A stretch of DNA of 64,000 nucleotides from Actinomycetes bacterium (GTDB lineage: Bacteria > Actinomycetota > Acidimicrobiia > Acidimicrobiales > Acidimicrobiaceae), in assembly GCA_021850605.1 (NCBI GenBank), contig JAJZLQ010000046.1, positions 1 through 64,000 of the forward strand, written 5' to 3'. Below the pieces are notes generated by a model. The model was not told the origin of the DNA and did no database searches. It was given only the letters and a program-made list of their open reading frames with translations. The position numbers were made by a program, and so were the translations under genes. Each line of letters begins with the position of its first letter. Positions within the stretch are counted from its first letter, which is position 1. Of this stretch, positions 38,185-47,254 are shown piece by piece.

Positions 38185-40305
38185 TCAAAGGTGGTTCAGT
38201 AAATACTCCGCGCGCCGGCGCGCAATCTCGCGCAACGTCTCGAATCCTCGCGGCGAGTGGCGGGAGCCGGGAAGCAGCATGAGGTCCACCTGTTTGCTCT
38301 CGCGTGTGGCCGCCTCGAGAAACCGTGCGGTATTCCTGAAGTGCACGTTCTCGTCAGCCAAGCCATGGATTACGAGCAGCTTGCCCGTCAGCGACCCGGC
38401 CGCTCGCGCCAGGTCGGAGCTGTCGTAGGCGTCGGCGCCCTCTGTCGGCATCCCCAGGTAGCGCTCCGTGTAGGCGGTGTCATAATAACGGAAATCCACC
38501 ACCGGCGCCCCGGCTACGCCGACCTTGAAGGTCTCCGGCGCCCCGGTGAGTGCGCGAATGGTCATGAAGCCGCCATAGCTCCAACCGTAGATGCCGATCC
38601 GAGCCGGGTCGACCTGGTGATTCTCGATCATGTATCTCACGGCGAGCAACTGGTCTTCGAGTTCGGCGGAGCCAAAGCGCCGGTTCAGATGCGCTTCGAA
38701 GGGCTTACCTCTGGCCGCGCTGCCACGATTGTCGAGCTTGACGACCACGACGCCTTGCGAGGCGAGGTGCTGAGCCACCAGATCGGCGGTCAAGAGCTCC
38801 CAGGAGTCGTTGACCAGCTGGGCGTGTGGCCCGCCATATACGCTGACCACCCCCGGCCGGAGTGCCGGTCCCGCGCTCGTGGGAAGGTATACGGCTCCGT
38901 GGAGAGTCTCCCCTGTCGCGGCGGTGAGAGTGAAAAGCTTGGGGGGAACAAGGCCGAGGTCCTCCGCAGTCGGAGGTGCCGCGCCGATTCGGCGCACGGC
39001 TCCTCCGGCCAGGCGCAGCTCGCTACTGGCACCGGCGGTGCGGTTCGACCATTGGTCCAGGACGTGGATCCCGGTGGGATCCACGAGTGCGTCATGCATC
39101 CCCGGGGTTTCGGTCACGCGCCGCATCGAGCCCTGATCGAGATCGAGCCTGTACAGGTGGCGTTCGAGCGGGCCGGCTTCGGTCGCCATAAAAAAAGCCG
39201 CGCGGCTTTCCGGCAGGGCGGCAACGATCCTCGTCACCGTCCAGTCCCCCAACTCGTACAGCTTTACTCCCCCGGATGCTGCTATCTCACATAGTTGGGC
39301 AAAACCACTGCGTTCGGTGGTGGTGAGAAGGGACTCCTCGCCCATGGCGATCGCGCCGGCCGGAAGATTCACCCAGGGATCGCACCGCTCCTCATGGATT
39401 AGCGAGAGGGTCTCGTGCTTGAGGTCGTAACGCCACCACCTGAGATGCTGCTGGAGCCGGTCCAAGGTCACGGCCACCAGGTGCAGGTTTCCGAGCCAGA
39501 GCACCTTGGCAAGGTAGAACTCGTTCTCCTCGGGAAGCGGCACCCATGCCAGAGCACCGCCGCCGATCCCGGTTACACACAGCCTGACTTTGGCGTTTGC
39601 TCCGCCTGCAAACGGGTAGCGGTGCCGCTCCAAAGTCCAGTCATCGCCGCCCATATGGACCAACGGGAACTCCGGCACCGCGGACTCGTCCACTTCGGTG
39701 AAGGCCACGTGTGAGCCGTCGGGGGAGATCCAGAAGCCGTCCAGCCGATCCAACTCCTCCTGGGCGACATACTCGGCGACGCCGTAGACGGCCATGGGCG
39801 CCGAGTTGGCAAGCAGCAGCTTGCGACGGTGAGAGCCCAGGTCGATGCTCCAGAGCCCCTCGTCGTTGGCGGCCACCGCCTTGCGCCCCCCGGGCGCGAC
39901 CGCAAAGGCGGAGAAGTGGTCGCCGGAAAAGTCGGCTATCACATGGCTACAGGTGGCATCAAGAACGGAAAAACTCCCACCGCGGTTGAGGACGACCAAC
40001 GTGGATCCGTCGGAGGCCGTTTCCAGATCAAATCCGGAAATTCCTCCCCAGGTCATACGCAGTCGCTCGCGGCGCAGCTCCTCCTCCAGCGTCAGATCAG
40101 GTTGCTCCTCGCCCGCCGCGGCGATCAGCTCCTCCTCGCCGGTGGAGCAGTTGATACGCTTCAGGCTCAACTCCGCGCCCCGCTCCGGCCAGAGAAAGTA
40201 AAGGTATCCGCCATCGGCAGTGAAGCTTGGGGAGACGGCGCGCGTAAACCCGGGTATCGGGCGGGCTGCTATCGCCTCGGGGCTGAGTCTTATCTTCTCG
40301 TACAC
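38185..40305 (-). CDS. S9B dipeptidyl-peptidase IV-like peptidase
   Basis: A 706-residue prolyl oligopeptidase family enzyme. The N-terminal beta-propeller includes AEYVAQEELDRLDGFWISPDG, containing the double glutamate that holds the substrate amino terminus in DPP-IV enzymes. The hydrolase domain has the nucleophile Ser576 in GWSYGGFM, the aspartate in HGLADENVHF and the histidine in GSRHSPRG. No signal peptide is seen, so it is probably cytoplasmic. The start is GTG at 40305 with a weak AGG site. Confidence 0.93.
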   Translation of the reverse strand: MYEKIRLSPEAIAARPIPGFTRAVSPSFTADGGYLYFLWPERGAELSLKRINCSTGEEELIAAAGEEQPDLTLEEELRRERLRMTWGGISGFDLETASDGSTLVVLNRGGSFSVLDATCSHVIADFSGDHFSAFAVAPGGRKAVAANDEGLWSIDLGSHRRKLLLANSAPMAVYGVAEYVAQEELDRLDGFWISPDGSHVAFTEVDESAVPEFPLVHMGGDDWTLERHRYPFAGGANAKVRLCVTGIGGGALAWVPLPEENEFYLAKVLWLGNLHLVAVTLDRLQQHLRWWRYDLKHETLSLIHEERCDPWVNLPAGAIAMGEESLLTTTERSGFAQLCEIAASGGVKLYELGDWTVTRIVAALPESRAAFFMATEAGPLERHLYRLDLDQGSMRRVTETPGMHDALVDPTGIHVLDQWSNRTAGASSELRLAGGAVRRIGAAPPTAEDLGLVPPKLFTLTAATGETLHGAVYLPTSAGPALRPGVVSVYGGPHAQLVNDSWELLTADLVAQHLASQGVVVVKLDNRGSAARGKPFEAHLNRRFGSAELEDQLLAVRYMIENHQVDPARIGIYGWSYGGFMTIRALTGAPETFKVGVAGAPVVDFRYYDTAYTERYLGMPTEGADAYDSSDLARAAGSLTGKLLVIHGLADENVHFRNTARFLEAATRESKQVDLMLLPGSRHSPRGFETLREIARRRAEYLLNHL

Positions 40306-40420
40306 GTCAACAACCTAATGCCGTAAAGCGGCGCCCCCTTGGGCCGATCAAGCGGGCCCGGTCACCCGGGTCCCATTCACACGGGAAAGCTACGGGCTCG
40401 CAGGTTTTGCCGGGTGGTGA

Positions 40421-40714
40421 TCAGCGGTAGCGAGTGGCGACCAGGAACCCTCCTGCCATGAGAGCCAGGCCGAGCAGGAGATACCAGTTGGACGCCCCAC
40501 CGGGAAGTACCGTCAGATAGTTGAGCAGGATGACGAGGATGCCCAGGCCGAGCAGCGCCAAGAGTACCACCGCCACCCAAGGCCGCGACTTCTTCTTGGA
40601 GATCGGCACCGGCGGGGTGTAGCGCTTGGAGGCCCTCACGTTACGGCCGGCCCCCTTGGACCTGGAGCCGGTTCCAGGATGCAACCTCATGGACGTCTTC
40701 TTCGAGCGCGCCAT
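40421..40714 (-). CDS. crgA: cell division protein CrgA
   Basis: A 97-residue protein with a basic N-terminus, the RYTPPVPISKKKSRPW linker and two transmembrane helices, ending GGFLVATRYR. This matches CrgA, a small actinobacterial divisome protein that recruits PBPs and influences FtsZ. ATG 40714 has AAGGAG ten bases upstream; the frame is open for 20 more codons. It is divergent from trpG, as in mycobacteria. Confidence 0.88.
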   Translation of the reverse strand: MARSKKTSMRLHPGTGSRSKGAGRNVRASKRYTPPVPISKKKSRPWVAVVLLALLGLGILVILLNYLTVLPGGASNWYLLLGLALMAGGFLVATRYR

Positions 40715-40795
40715 CGGCCACTCTCTCCTTAGCTGCCGCCGGGGCGCCGGGCCACATAGCGTGTCTGGCGCCAATGATTAGGCTTCTAAAAGACT

Positions 40796-41383
40796 ATGCG
40801 AACCCGCCCCCGGATCCTGGTTATAGACAACTACGACTCCTTCGTCTTCAATCTCGTCCAGTATCTGGGCGAGATGGGAGCCGAGCCCGTGGTCGTGCGC
40901 AATGACAAGCTCGACGCCCGGGAGGCCGAGGATGGCTATGCGGGAGTGGTGATATCCCCCGGCCCGGGAGTGCCGGCCGACGCCGGAGTCTCGGTTGAGG
41001 TTATCTCGCGCATGGCGGGGCGCGCACCCGTCTTCGGCGTATGCCTTGGCCACCAGGCCATGGCCGAGGCCTTCGGCGGAAGCGTGGTCAGGGCTCCGGT
41101 GCCCATGCACGGCAAGACGTCGATGATAACCCACGACGGATCAGGAGTCTTCCAGGGCATCGAAAGCCCTTTCCGGGCCACCCGCTATCACTCGCTTATC
41201 GTCGAGGAGTCCAGTCTCCCCGCGGAGTTCCGCGTGACGGCCAGGAGTGAGGACGGTCTCATCATGGGCATCAGCCATCGCGACTACCCGATCTGGGGCG
41301 TACAGTTCCACCCCGAGTCGATCTACACCACCCATGGCAAGGAGATGGTGGCGAACTTCGTCTCGGCTACGCACAGCGCCTAG
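40796..41383 (+). CDS. trpG: glutamine amidotransferase, anthranilate/aminodeoxychorismate synthase component II
   Basis: A 195-residue class I glutamine amidotransferase. The oxyanion SPGPGVP, nucleophile Cys in FGVCLGHQAMAEAFGG and the His-Glu pair in GVQFHPESIYT form the active site. It opens with the typical ILVIDNYDSFVFNLVQYLG. It may serve tryptophan or folate synthesis, or both; no partner subunit is near. The location between crgA and pknB is the conserved actinobacterial one. Confidence 0.92.
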   Translation: MRTRPRILVIDNYDSFVFNLVQYLGEMGAEPVVVRNDKLDAREAEDGYAGVVISPGPGVPADAGVSVEVISRMAGRAPVFGVCLGHQAMAEAFGGSVVRAPVPMHGKTSMITHDGSGVFQGIESPFRATRYHSLIVEESSLPAEFRVTARSEDGLIMGISHRDYPIWGVQFHPESIYTTHGKEMVANFVSATHSA

Positions 41384-41407
41384 GCGCTGCCCACCCTCAC
41401 CATCGCC

Positions 41408-43189
41408 CTAGGGCAAGGATGTCGGCGTCGTGGTGGTGGTCGAGCTGGTCGTGGTGGTGGTCGAGCTGGTCGTGGTGGTGGTCGACGGGGGCCCTGATGA
41501 GACCACCACGTCCACGCTGGTGTTCGGGGCAACCTGGCTACCCACAGTGGGACTGGTCGAGATGACCGAGCCGTTGGGAACGGTGTCCGAGCTCTGATAG
41601 GTCACGTTTCCGAGCTGCAGCCCAGTGGTGCCAAGGGTGTTGGCCGCCTGGGCAAGGGGCTGGCCGACGACGTTGGGCACCGCCACCGTGGCGGGGCCGT
41701 TGGACACCGTCAAGGTCACGGTCGAGCCCGGCGCCGCCTTGGTCCCCGCGTTCGGAGTCTGCTTTATCACCACGCCGTTGGGCTTGGAGGAATTGACGTA
41801 GGTGGTTGCCACCGAAAAGCCCAAGGGGACCAGCTGGGATTCGGCGTTGCCGACCGTCTGGTTAACCACATTGGGAACAGACACCGGCGCCGGCCCGGAA
41901 CTAACGGTCAGGTTTACGGAGGAACCCTTGTGCACGCTGGTTCCCGCGGCCGGGTTCTGAGAGATGACGGTGTTCTGGGGCACGGTGGAGGAGCGCTTGT
42001 AGGTGACTTTGTAGGTGAGGCCGTCCGAGGTCAGTGACGTGCCCGCTGCCGTCAGGCTGCTTCCGACCACGTTGGGCAGGGAGACGGTGGCCACCGCCGG
42101 CTTCGCGGTACCGAAGAAGTTGCCTTTCACGAGTGCGAAGATGCCGAAAAACGCCGCCAGCACCAACACCGCCGCGATTATGGCGATAATGGTCCCGCGC
42201 TTGTCGCGCTTGCGCTGCTTGTCCTCCGGGACCTGCTCCATAGCGGTAGTGCTATTCCGGAACATGGAGGGGATGGCCTCGGTGGCCTGGCCCTGGACAC
42301 CGAGGCCGGCCATCGCCTCGGTGGCGGGACCACTCACAAGGTCACCCGCGTCACGCGACGCCTCAACCGGGCGCCGTTGAATGAAGCGCAAGAGATCGGC
42401 CCGGAAGTCCTGGGCGGTTGCGTACCGAGTCTCGGGGTCCTTCCGCATGGCCTTGGCCACGATCTCCTCGAGCGGCTTTGGCACATCGGGCCGCAGGGAG
42501 GAAAGGGCGGGCGCCTGTTCCTTGACCTGCTTGAGCGCGACCGAGACAGTGGAGTCACCCGTGAAGGGAGGCTGTCCGGAAAGCATCTCATAGAGAACTA
42601 CGCCCAGTGAGTAGACGTCGCTTCGCCCGTCCAGCTGACGCCCTTCGGCCTGCTCGGGTGATATGTAGGTAGCAGTCCCCATCACCGAGCCGGTCTGGGT
42701 TAGGCCCTCGTTGGCGGTCTGAGCGCGTGCGATTCCGAAGTCGGTGACTTTGACGTGCCCGTCTTCGGCGATCAACACATTGCCGGGCTTGACGTCACGG
42801 TGTACGACACCGTGGCGATGGGCATAGTTCAGGGCGGACGCCACATCGGCGGCGATCGCCGCGGCATAGTCAAAGTCGAGTTGGCCCCGCCGACGGATGA
42901 GCGATCCCAGCGTCTCGCCGTCAATGAGTTCCATGACGATGAAGTAGGTGTTCTCCTCCCGGCCCCAGTCGTAGACCGAGACGATGTTCGGATGGGAAAG
43001 GTTGGCGGCAGCCGTGGCCTCACGACGGAAGCGCTCCACGAAGGTTTCGGAGGTACTCAACTCGGGAAAGAGCACCTTCAGCGCTACCGGTCGGTCAAGG
43101 AGAAGGTCGTGAGCGCGGTATACGTCCGCCATGCCGCCGCGTGCGATCTTCTCAACCATCTCGTAGCGACTACCGTAGGGCTGGGCCAC
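41408..43189 (-). CDS. pknB: PASTA-domain serine/threonine kinase PknB
   Basis: A 593-residue receptor kinase. The kinase domain has the glycine loop ARGGMADVY, Lys38 in VALKVL, HRDVKPGN at 130-137 and DFG at 150-152, with activation-loop threonines at 164 and 166. A single membrane helix lies near residues 330-355. Three PASTA domains follow, each opening with an xVPNVVG-type motif, then a Ser/Thr tail encoded by a tandem DNA repeat. Mycobacterial PknB has four PASTA domains. PknB senses peptidoglycan fragments and phosphorylates cell-wall and division proteins. The GTG start has AAGGAG five bases before it, eight bases after the pbpA stop. Confidence 0.95.
   Translation of the reverse strand: MAQPYGSRYEMVEKIARGGMADVYRAHDLLLDRPVALKVLFPELSTSETFVERFRREATAAANLSHPNIVSVYDWGREENTYFIVMELIDGETLGSLIRRRGQLDFDYAAAIAADVASALNYAHRHGVVHRDVKPGNVLIAEDGHVKVTDFGIARAQTANEGLTQTGSVMGTATYISPEQAEGRQLDGRSDVYSLGVVLYEMLSGQPPFTGDSTVSVALKQVKEQAPALSSLRPDVPKPLEEIVAKAMRKDPETRYATAQDFRADLLRFIQRRPVEASRDAGDLVSGPATEAMAGLGVQGQATEAIPSMFRNSTTAMEQVPEDKQRKRDKRGTIIAIIAAVLVLAAFFGIFALVKGNFFGTAKPAVATVSLPNVVGSSLTAAGTSLTSDGLTYKVTYKRSSTVPQNTVISQNPAAGTSVHKGSSVNLTVSSGPAPVSVPNVVNQTVGNAESQLVPLGFSVATTYVNSSKPNGVVIKQTPNAGTKAAPGSTVTLTVSNGPATVAVPNVVGQPLAQAANTLGTTGLQLGNVTYQSSDTVPNGSVISTSPTVGSQVAPNTSVDVVVSSGPPSTTTTTSSTTTTTSSTTTTTPTSLP
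41428..41485. repeat. 21-bp tandem repeat in the pknB 3' end
   Basis: About 2.8 perfect copies of a 21-base unit, TCGTGGTGGTGGTCGAGCTGG on the plus strand minus its last base in this listing. It encodes the repeated Thr/Ser tail at the extracytoplasmic end of PknB. Copy number may vary by slippage. Confidence 0.85.
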
Positions 43190-43197
43190 GTTGCTCC

Positions 43198-44679
43198 TTA
43201 ACCTTGGTTTCCAATGCCGAGTGCGGAGGCGAGGATCGCCTTCACAATCGGTCCCGCGTACTGTGCGCCGGTCGAACTAGAGCTGATGCCCGGTTGCGCA
43301 GGAACCACCACTGCGACCGCAATGCTGGGATTCTGAGCGGGAGCGAACGCGACCATCCAGTTGTCGTTGCCTTGAGGGCTGGTCTGATTGACCGAGGTCA
43401 AGTTTAACTGGGCTGTGCCGGTCTTGGCGGCTATGGACACCCCCGGCAGGGCGATGCCCTGGGCGGTTCCGCTCTTCACAACTCCCTCCATCAAGGTTGT
43501 CACCTGAGCCGCCGTGGAAGGGGTGGTTGCCACTCGCCAGACGTGGTCTGTGTAGGTCTTGATCACCTGCGCCTGCTGGTTGGTGATCTCCTTCATCAGG
43601 TGCGGCGCCATCATCACGCCCTTGTTGGCAATCGCGCTTACCACCAGCGCCATCTGCAGGGGAGTTGCCTGCACGTCGTATTGGCCGATGGCGGAATATG
43701 CCACGTCCGGCAGGCGGGTCGAGAGCCTTGCGGCGGAGGGGAAATGCGAAGCGGCAACGCCGTAGAGGTCCAGGGGGGGTACCTGGCCGAATCCGAACGC
43801 CTGCGCCTCAGCGGCCAGCGCGTTTGCGCCCAAGTCCAGTCCGATGGCACCGAATCCCGAGTCGCATGAGACCGCAAGGAGCGTCGGGATGGTTCCCCCA
43901 CAAAGCTCGTGCGCGTAGTTGGCCAGGTAGTTGGTGGTATCAGGCAGCTTTAGCTCGGTCAGATACGGATAGCTCTTGGTAGCGAGCGAAGGATTGTGGT
44001 CATAGACCGCGGAGGAGGTCACCACCTTGAAGGTGGAGCCGGGCGGATAGCTGCGCCTATACGCCCGGGCCAGCATCGGCTGCGCCGGGTTCGCCTGATA
44101 GCTCTTCCAGGCGTTGTTCTCCACCGTCCCCGAATGGGATGCCAGAAGGTTCGGGTTGTAGGAGGGGCTCGAGTACATTGCAAGGATCGCGCCGGTCGAG
44201 GGGTCGATCGCAACCACTGCGCCGCGCAGTGTGCCTAGGGCATTGGCAGCCACCTGCTGCAGCTTGGAGTTGATGGTCAGGATCACGTTATCGGTGGTGA
44301 CGGTGGGGTTGATGAGAGAGGAAAACGACGACGGAGGGGCGGTATGCGCGCTCAGATAACTGTTGTAGTAGGACTCAATTCCGTCCATCCCATAGATGAT
44401 CGAGTCGTATCCGCTCACATCCGCATAGAGCATGCCGTGGGGATAGGTGCGCTGGAAATGATAGATGTCGTTCGAGGGAACCGACTCCGCAACGACCTGG
44501 CCGTCAGCCGTGAGTATCGCACCCCTGCGGGTCGAGAACTGGTTGGTCAGGTTGCGTGAGTTACCCGGGGCATTCGCGAGCTTCGTCGCCTCAAGCAGTT
44601 GTATGTGGTTCAGCTGCACGAAAAGCACGGCAAAGAGGAGTAGGAGAAAAACACCAAGGATACGGATGCGCTGCTTCAT
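43198..44679 (-). CDS. pbpA: class B penicillin-binding protein PbpA
   Basis: A 493-residue transpeptidase with one N-terminal membrane helix (about 7-25). Catalytic motifs are SxxK at Ser215 (PPGSTFKVV) and KTG at 419-421 (AAKTGTAQ). The middle SxN motif reads SCD at 271-273, with Asp for the usual Asn. The gene start overlaps the pstP stop in TAATG, so they are translationally coupled. In mycobacteria rodA lies between these two genes; here it is absent. PbpA makes peptidoglycan crosslinks at the septum and during elongation. Confidence 0.93.
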   Translation of the reverse strand: MKQRIRILGVFLLLLFAVLFVQLNHIQLLEATKLANAPGNSRNLTNQFSTRRGAILTADGQVVAESVPSNDIYHFQRTYPHGMLYADVSGYDSIIYGMDGIESYYNSYLSAHTAPPSSFSSLINPTVTTDNVILTINSKLQQVAANALGTLRGAVVAIDPSTGAILAMYSSPSYNPNLLASHSGTVENNAWKSYQANPAQPMLARAYRRSYPPGSTFKVVTSSAVYDHNPSLATKSYPYLTELKLPDTTNYLANYAHELCGGTIPTLLAVSCDSGFGAIGLDLGANALAAEAQAFGFGQVPPLDLYGVAASHFPSAARLSTRLPDVAYSAIGQYDVQATPLQMALVVSAIANKGVMMAPHLMKEITNQQAQVIKTYTDHVWRVATTPSTAAQVTTLMEGVVKSGTAQGIALPGVSIAAKTGTAQLNLTSVNQTSPQGNDNWMVAFAPAQNPSIAVAVVVPAQPGISSSSTGAQYAGPIVKAILASALGIGNQG

Positions 44680-45938
44680 TATCCGGCTCCCGACTTCGCA
44701 GTTGTTGTCGTGGTGGACGTGGTGCCCGGATTGGCCTGTCTGAACTGCAGGGACTGTGCCTGAAGGTTGGATATGTACTTGGATGCGGCGGCGAAGCTCG
44801 GTTCAGGAACTCCGCTTCGCAGCTCGCTCGCGTAGGCGGACGGCAGCTCGCTGAGGCGGAGGTTACGCACTGTAACCAGGTGCGGAGCAAACCAAAGCAA
44901 CCCACCCGGCCGGCCCTGGTAGATGGCGATGCGATTGTTGGATACACCGACGAAGTACGAGCCTCGCACGTAGTTGGTGATGCCGTAAACCCCGATGCCG
45001 ATTACCAGCGCCAGAGCCGCAAGGAAGGCCAAGATCCTGAGAACGGTACCGGCCTTGGTGAAGTTCGAGCGCGAGAGTGGCTGGGGGATCTGCATCAAGT
45101 CCGGGCCCCCCGAGGACGCGGACTGCCTGGTAAAGGTGACAGGTGCAGGGGGCACGACCTTGCGAGGCACCGGCAGCTCGGTTCGGGCAATCTGCAGGGG
45201 GGACGGGACGACCTCGGGCTCCGGTGGCCCAAAGTCGATGACGACGGCCGTGGCATTGTCCAGGCCACCCGCCTCGACGGCACGACGGACGAGCTCTTCG
45301 GCCATCGACTTGGCATCCGCGCCACTCATGAGCACCGCGCCTATTTCGGGATCCGCAAGCTCGTTGGTAATCCCATCGGAACAGAGCAGTATCTTGTCCC
45401 CAGGTCGGGGGCGTATCTCCCACATGTCGGGCTCGAGATCACCAGCTACTCCGACCACTCTCGTCAGCATGTGGCGGCTGACGGATATCTCGGCCTCCTG
45501 TTGGGAAAGCTTTCCCGCTCTGAGAAGCTCACCCACCCACGAGTGGTCTTCGGTGATCTGAGTGAGGTCCGAGTCATGCAGGATATAGCCGCGCGAATCG
45601 CCGACGTTTAGGATCAGCACCCTTGGCGCCTCCGGTTCGTCGTAAACCACCGCAGCCACCAAGGTGGTGCCCATCCCGGCGAGCTCATTGTGAGCCTGGC
45701 CCTCGCGGAAGACGTCCTCGTTTGCTCCGGCCACCGCACTCTTGAGCGCGCGGCCGTCTGGGGCACCGCCAGCTCGGGAAACGAATCCCTCGACCGCGAG
45801 TTTCGAGGCAACCTCGCCGCCGTTTGCGCCGCCCATCCCGTCCGCAACCACGAAAAGCCGGCCATCGGCATAGAGATAGTCCTGATTGTTCCGCCGCACG
45901 CGCCCGACATCCGTGGCGTCGCCCCAAGTGACGTTCAT
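44679..45938 (-). CDS. pstP: PP2C-type Ser/Thr phosphatase PstP with membrane anchor
   Basis: The 419-residue protein has an N-terminal metal-dependent phosphatase domain (about 1-240): VRRNNQDYLY, FVVADGMGGANGGE, LNVGDSRGYIL, LLCSDGITNEL and GLDNATAVVIDF carry the acidic metal ligands. A linker and a single membrane helix (about 310-335) follow, then an extracytoplasmic domain and a Thr-rich tail. PstP removes phosphates placed by PknB. Its start overlaps the fhaB stop as TGATG. Confidence 0.94.
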   Translation of the reverse strand: MNVTWGDATDVGRVRRNNQDYLYADGRLFVVADGMGGANGGEVASKLAVEGFVSRAGGAPDGRALKSAVAGANEDVFREGQAHNELAGMGTTLVAAVVYDEPEAPRVLILNVGDSRGYILHDSDLTQITEDHSWVGELLRAGKLSQQEAEISVSRHMLTRVVGVAGDLEPDMWEIRPRPGDKILLCSDGITNELADPEIGAVLMSGADAKSMAEELVRRAVEAGGLDNATAVVIDFGPPEPEVVPSPLQIARTELPVPRKVVPPAPVTFTRQSASSGGPDLMQIPQPLSRSNFTKAGTVLRILAFLAALALVIGIGVYGITNYVRGSYFVGVSNNRIAIYQGRPGGLLWFAPHLVTVRNLRLSELPSAYASELRSGVPEPSFAAASKYISNLQAQSLQFRQANPGTTSTTTTTAKSGAG

Positions 45939-46420
45939 CAGGTGATCACCTCGAGGATGGTCCTGCCCACGACAATCTTGTCTCCTTTAGAGATGGCCGT
46001 AGGCCGCGCAATCCTCGAACCGTTGAGAGTGGTGCCGTTCGTAGAGCCAAGGTCCTCGACCATAAACGATGAGCCATTTTGGAAGATCCTGGCGTGAACG
46101 CTGGACGCGAATTCGTCCTCGCTGAGCGGGATGGCACATGCGGCGGATCTGCCGATGGTCCCTTGCGAGCGTATTTCCGCGCTGTGGGAAGCGCCTCCCC
46201 CGGGTGGTGTTACGCGCAAGCGGACCATTGCCCCCGAAGGTGCAGGGCTAGGAGCAGACTGCATAGCCGGAGCCTGCCTAGCGGGGCGCCGGGTATCAGC
46301 GGGTATTTTCTGCGCTGTCGGCTTTGCCTGTACCCAAACGGCTCTGATCACGCGCAAAAAAAACAGCCAGATGAGGGCAATCAGTAGATACTTGAATAGA
46401 TCTAGCAGGCCAAGAGGCAT
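45938..46420 (-). CDS. fhaB: membrane-anchored FHA protein FhaB (FipA)
   Basis: A 160-residue protein. An N-terminal membrane helix (FKYLLIALIWLFFLRVI) leads to a linker and a C-terminal FHA domain, with the phosphothreonine-binding GRSAACAIPLSEDEFASSVHARI and DLGSTNGTTLNG. FHA proteins read phosphothreonines made by PknB, including on the kinase itself and divisome proteins. It sits between fhaA and pstP with overlapping or near-touching ends. Confidence 0.92.
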   Translation of the reverse strand: MPLGLLDLFKYLLIALIWLFFLRVIRAVWVQAKPTAQKIPADTRRPARQAPAMQSAPSPAPSGAMVRLRVTPPGGGASHSAEIRSQGTIGRSAACAIPLSEDEFASSVHARIFQNGSSFMVEDLGSTNGTTLNGSRIARPTAISKGDKIVVGRTILEVIT

Positions 46421-46423
46421 GAG

Positions 46424-47083
46424 TCACTGACGCCCTATTCGGATCTTCACGCCACCAACGTCGATTTCATCTCCCTCGCGGGCGGTGCTGTCGGTGACCG
46501 CCAACCCGTTCACGCGCGTACCGTTGGTAGAGCCAAGGTCACGAATCCTAACGTATCCGTCATCGCCCACGCTCACCTCCGCATGGCGGCGCGAAACCCT
46601 GGGTTCGTCGATGACGATGGTGCTTCCAGGAAGGCGGCCGATGGTTACCGGCGCATCACCGAGCGGGACACGCATTCCGTTGGGCATCTCCAGATAGAGA
46701 TGGCCCATGTACTCCGGATCCTCCTGATACTGCGACTCGATGGCGAAGGTACCCCGCGGGATTTCGGAATCGACGTCGATGCCGACGTCAATGAATCCCA
46801 CGAACTTATAGTGGCGCTCGCGGGCGGTCTCCTGAACCAAGGCCACAAGTTCCGAATGCAAGGCCGCACTAATGTCCGCCAGCGATTCGAAATCGTCGGG
46901 CGAGAGCAGGATCATATAGTGGTTTGGGACGATCGGGCCACGCACGCCGATGCGCTTTTCCAGCTCCATCTGCCGCACGACTTTCTTGCCGATCTCCGAC
47001 GGCTGCAGCCCCTTGCGCGACAGCCGACCGAACGCGCCTTCGATCAGCCGTTCAATCCTGTTCTCTATGTCAGCAAGGTCCAC
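46424..47083 (-). CDS. fhaA: DUF3662-FHA protein FhaA
   Basis: A 219-residue cytoplasmic protein. The N-terminal DUF3662 domain covers about 1-110 (IENRIERLIEGAFGR, RGPIVPNHYMILLSPDDF). The C-terminal FHA domain has TIGRLPGSTIVIDEPRVSRRHAEV and DLGSTNGTRVNG. It is much shorter than mycobacterial FhaA because the long Pro/Gln-rich linker is missing. In mycobacteria FhaA binds the PknB-phosphorylated pseudokinase domain of MurJ/MviN. The start is GTG; it is the first gene of the cluster. Confidence 0.93.
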   Translation of the reverse strand: MDLADIENRIERLIEGAFGRLSRKGLQPSEIGKKVVRQMELEKRIGVRGPIVPNHYMILLSPDDFESLADISAALHSELVALVQETARERHYKFVGFIDVGIDVDSEIPRGTFAIESQYQEDPEYMGHLYLEMPNGMRVPLGDAPVTIGRLPGSTIVIDEPRVSRRHAEVSVGDDGYVRIRDLGSTNGTRVNGLAVTDSTAREGDEIDVGGVKIRIGRQ

Positions 47084-47254
47084 GGATACAGATTAGTTGA
47101 AAATGTCACTTCTGTTCTGGCCGCGTCCCGCGACACTATGTCCTGAGACCAGCCTGAGCAGGACATTGCGGGCTGTCGGGCCCAGCCAAGGTGCCGACGG
47201 ACCATAGGATCGAGGAAGAATTACGCTGCAAGGCGGCGCGGGAGGGCGATCGAC

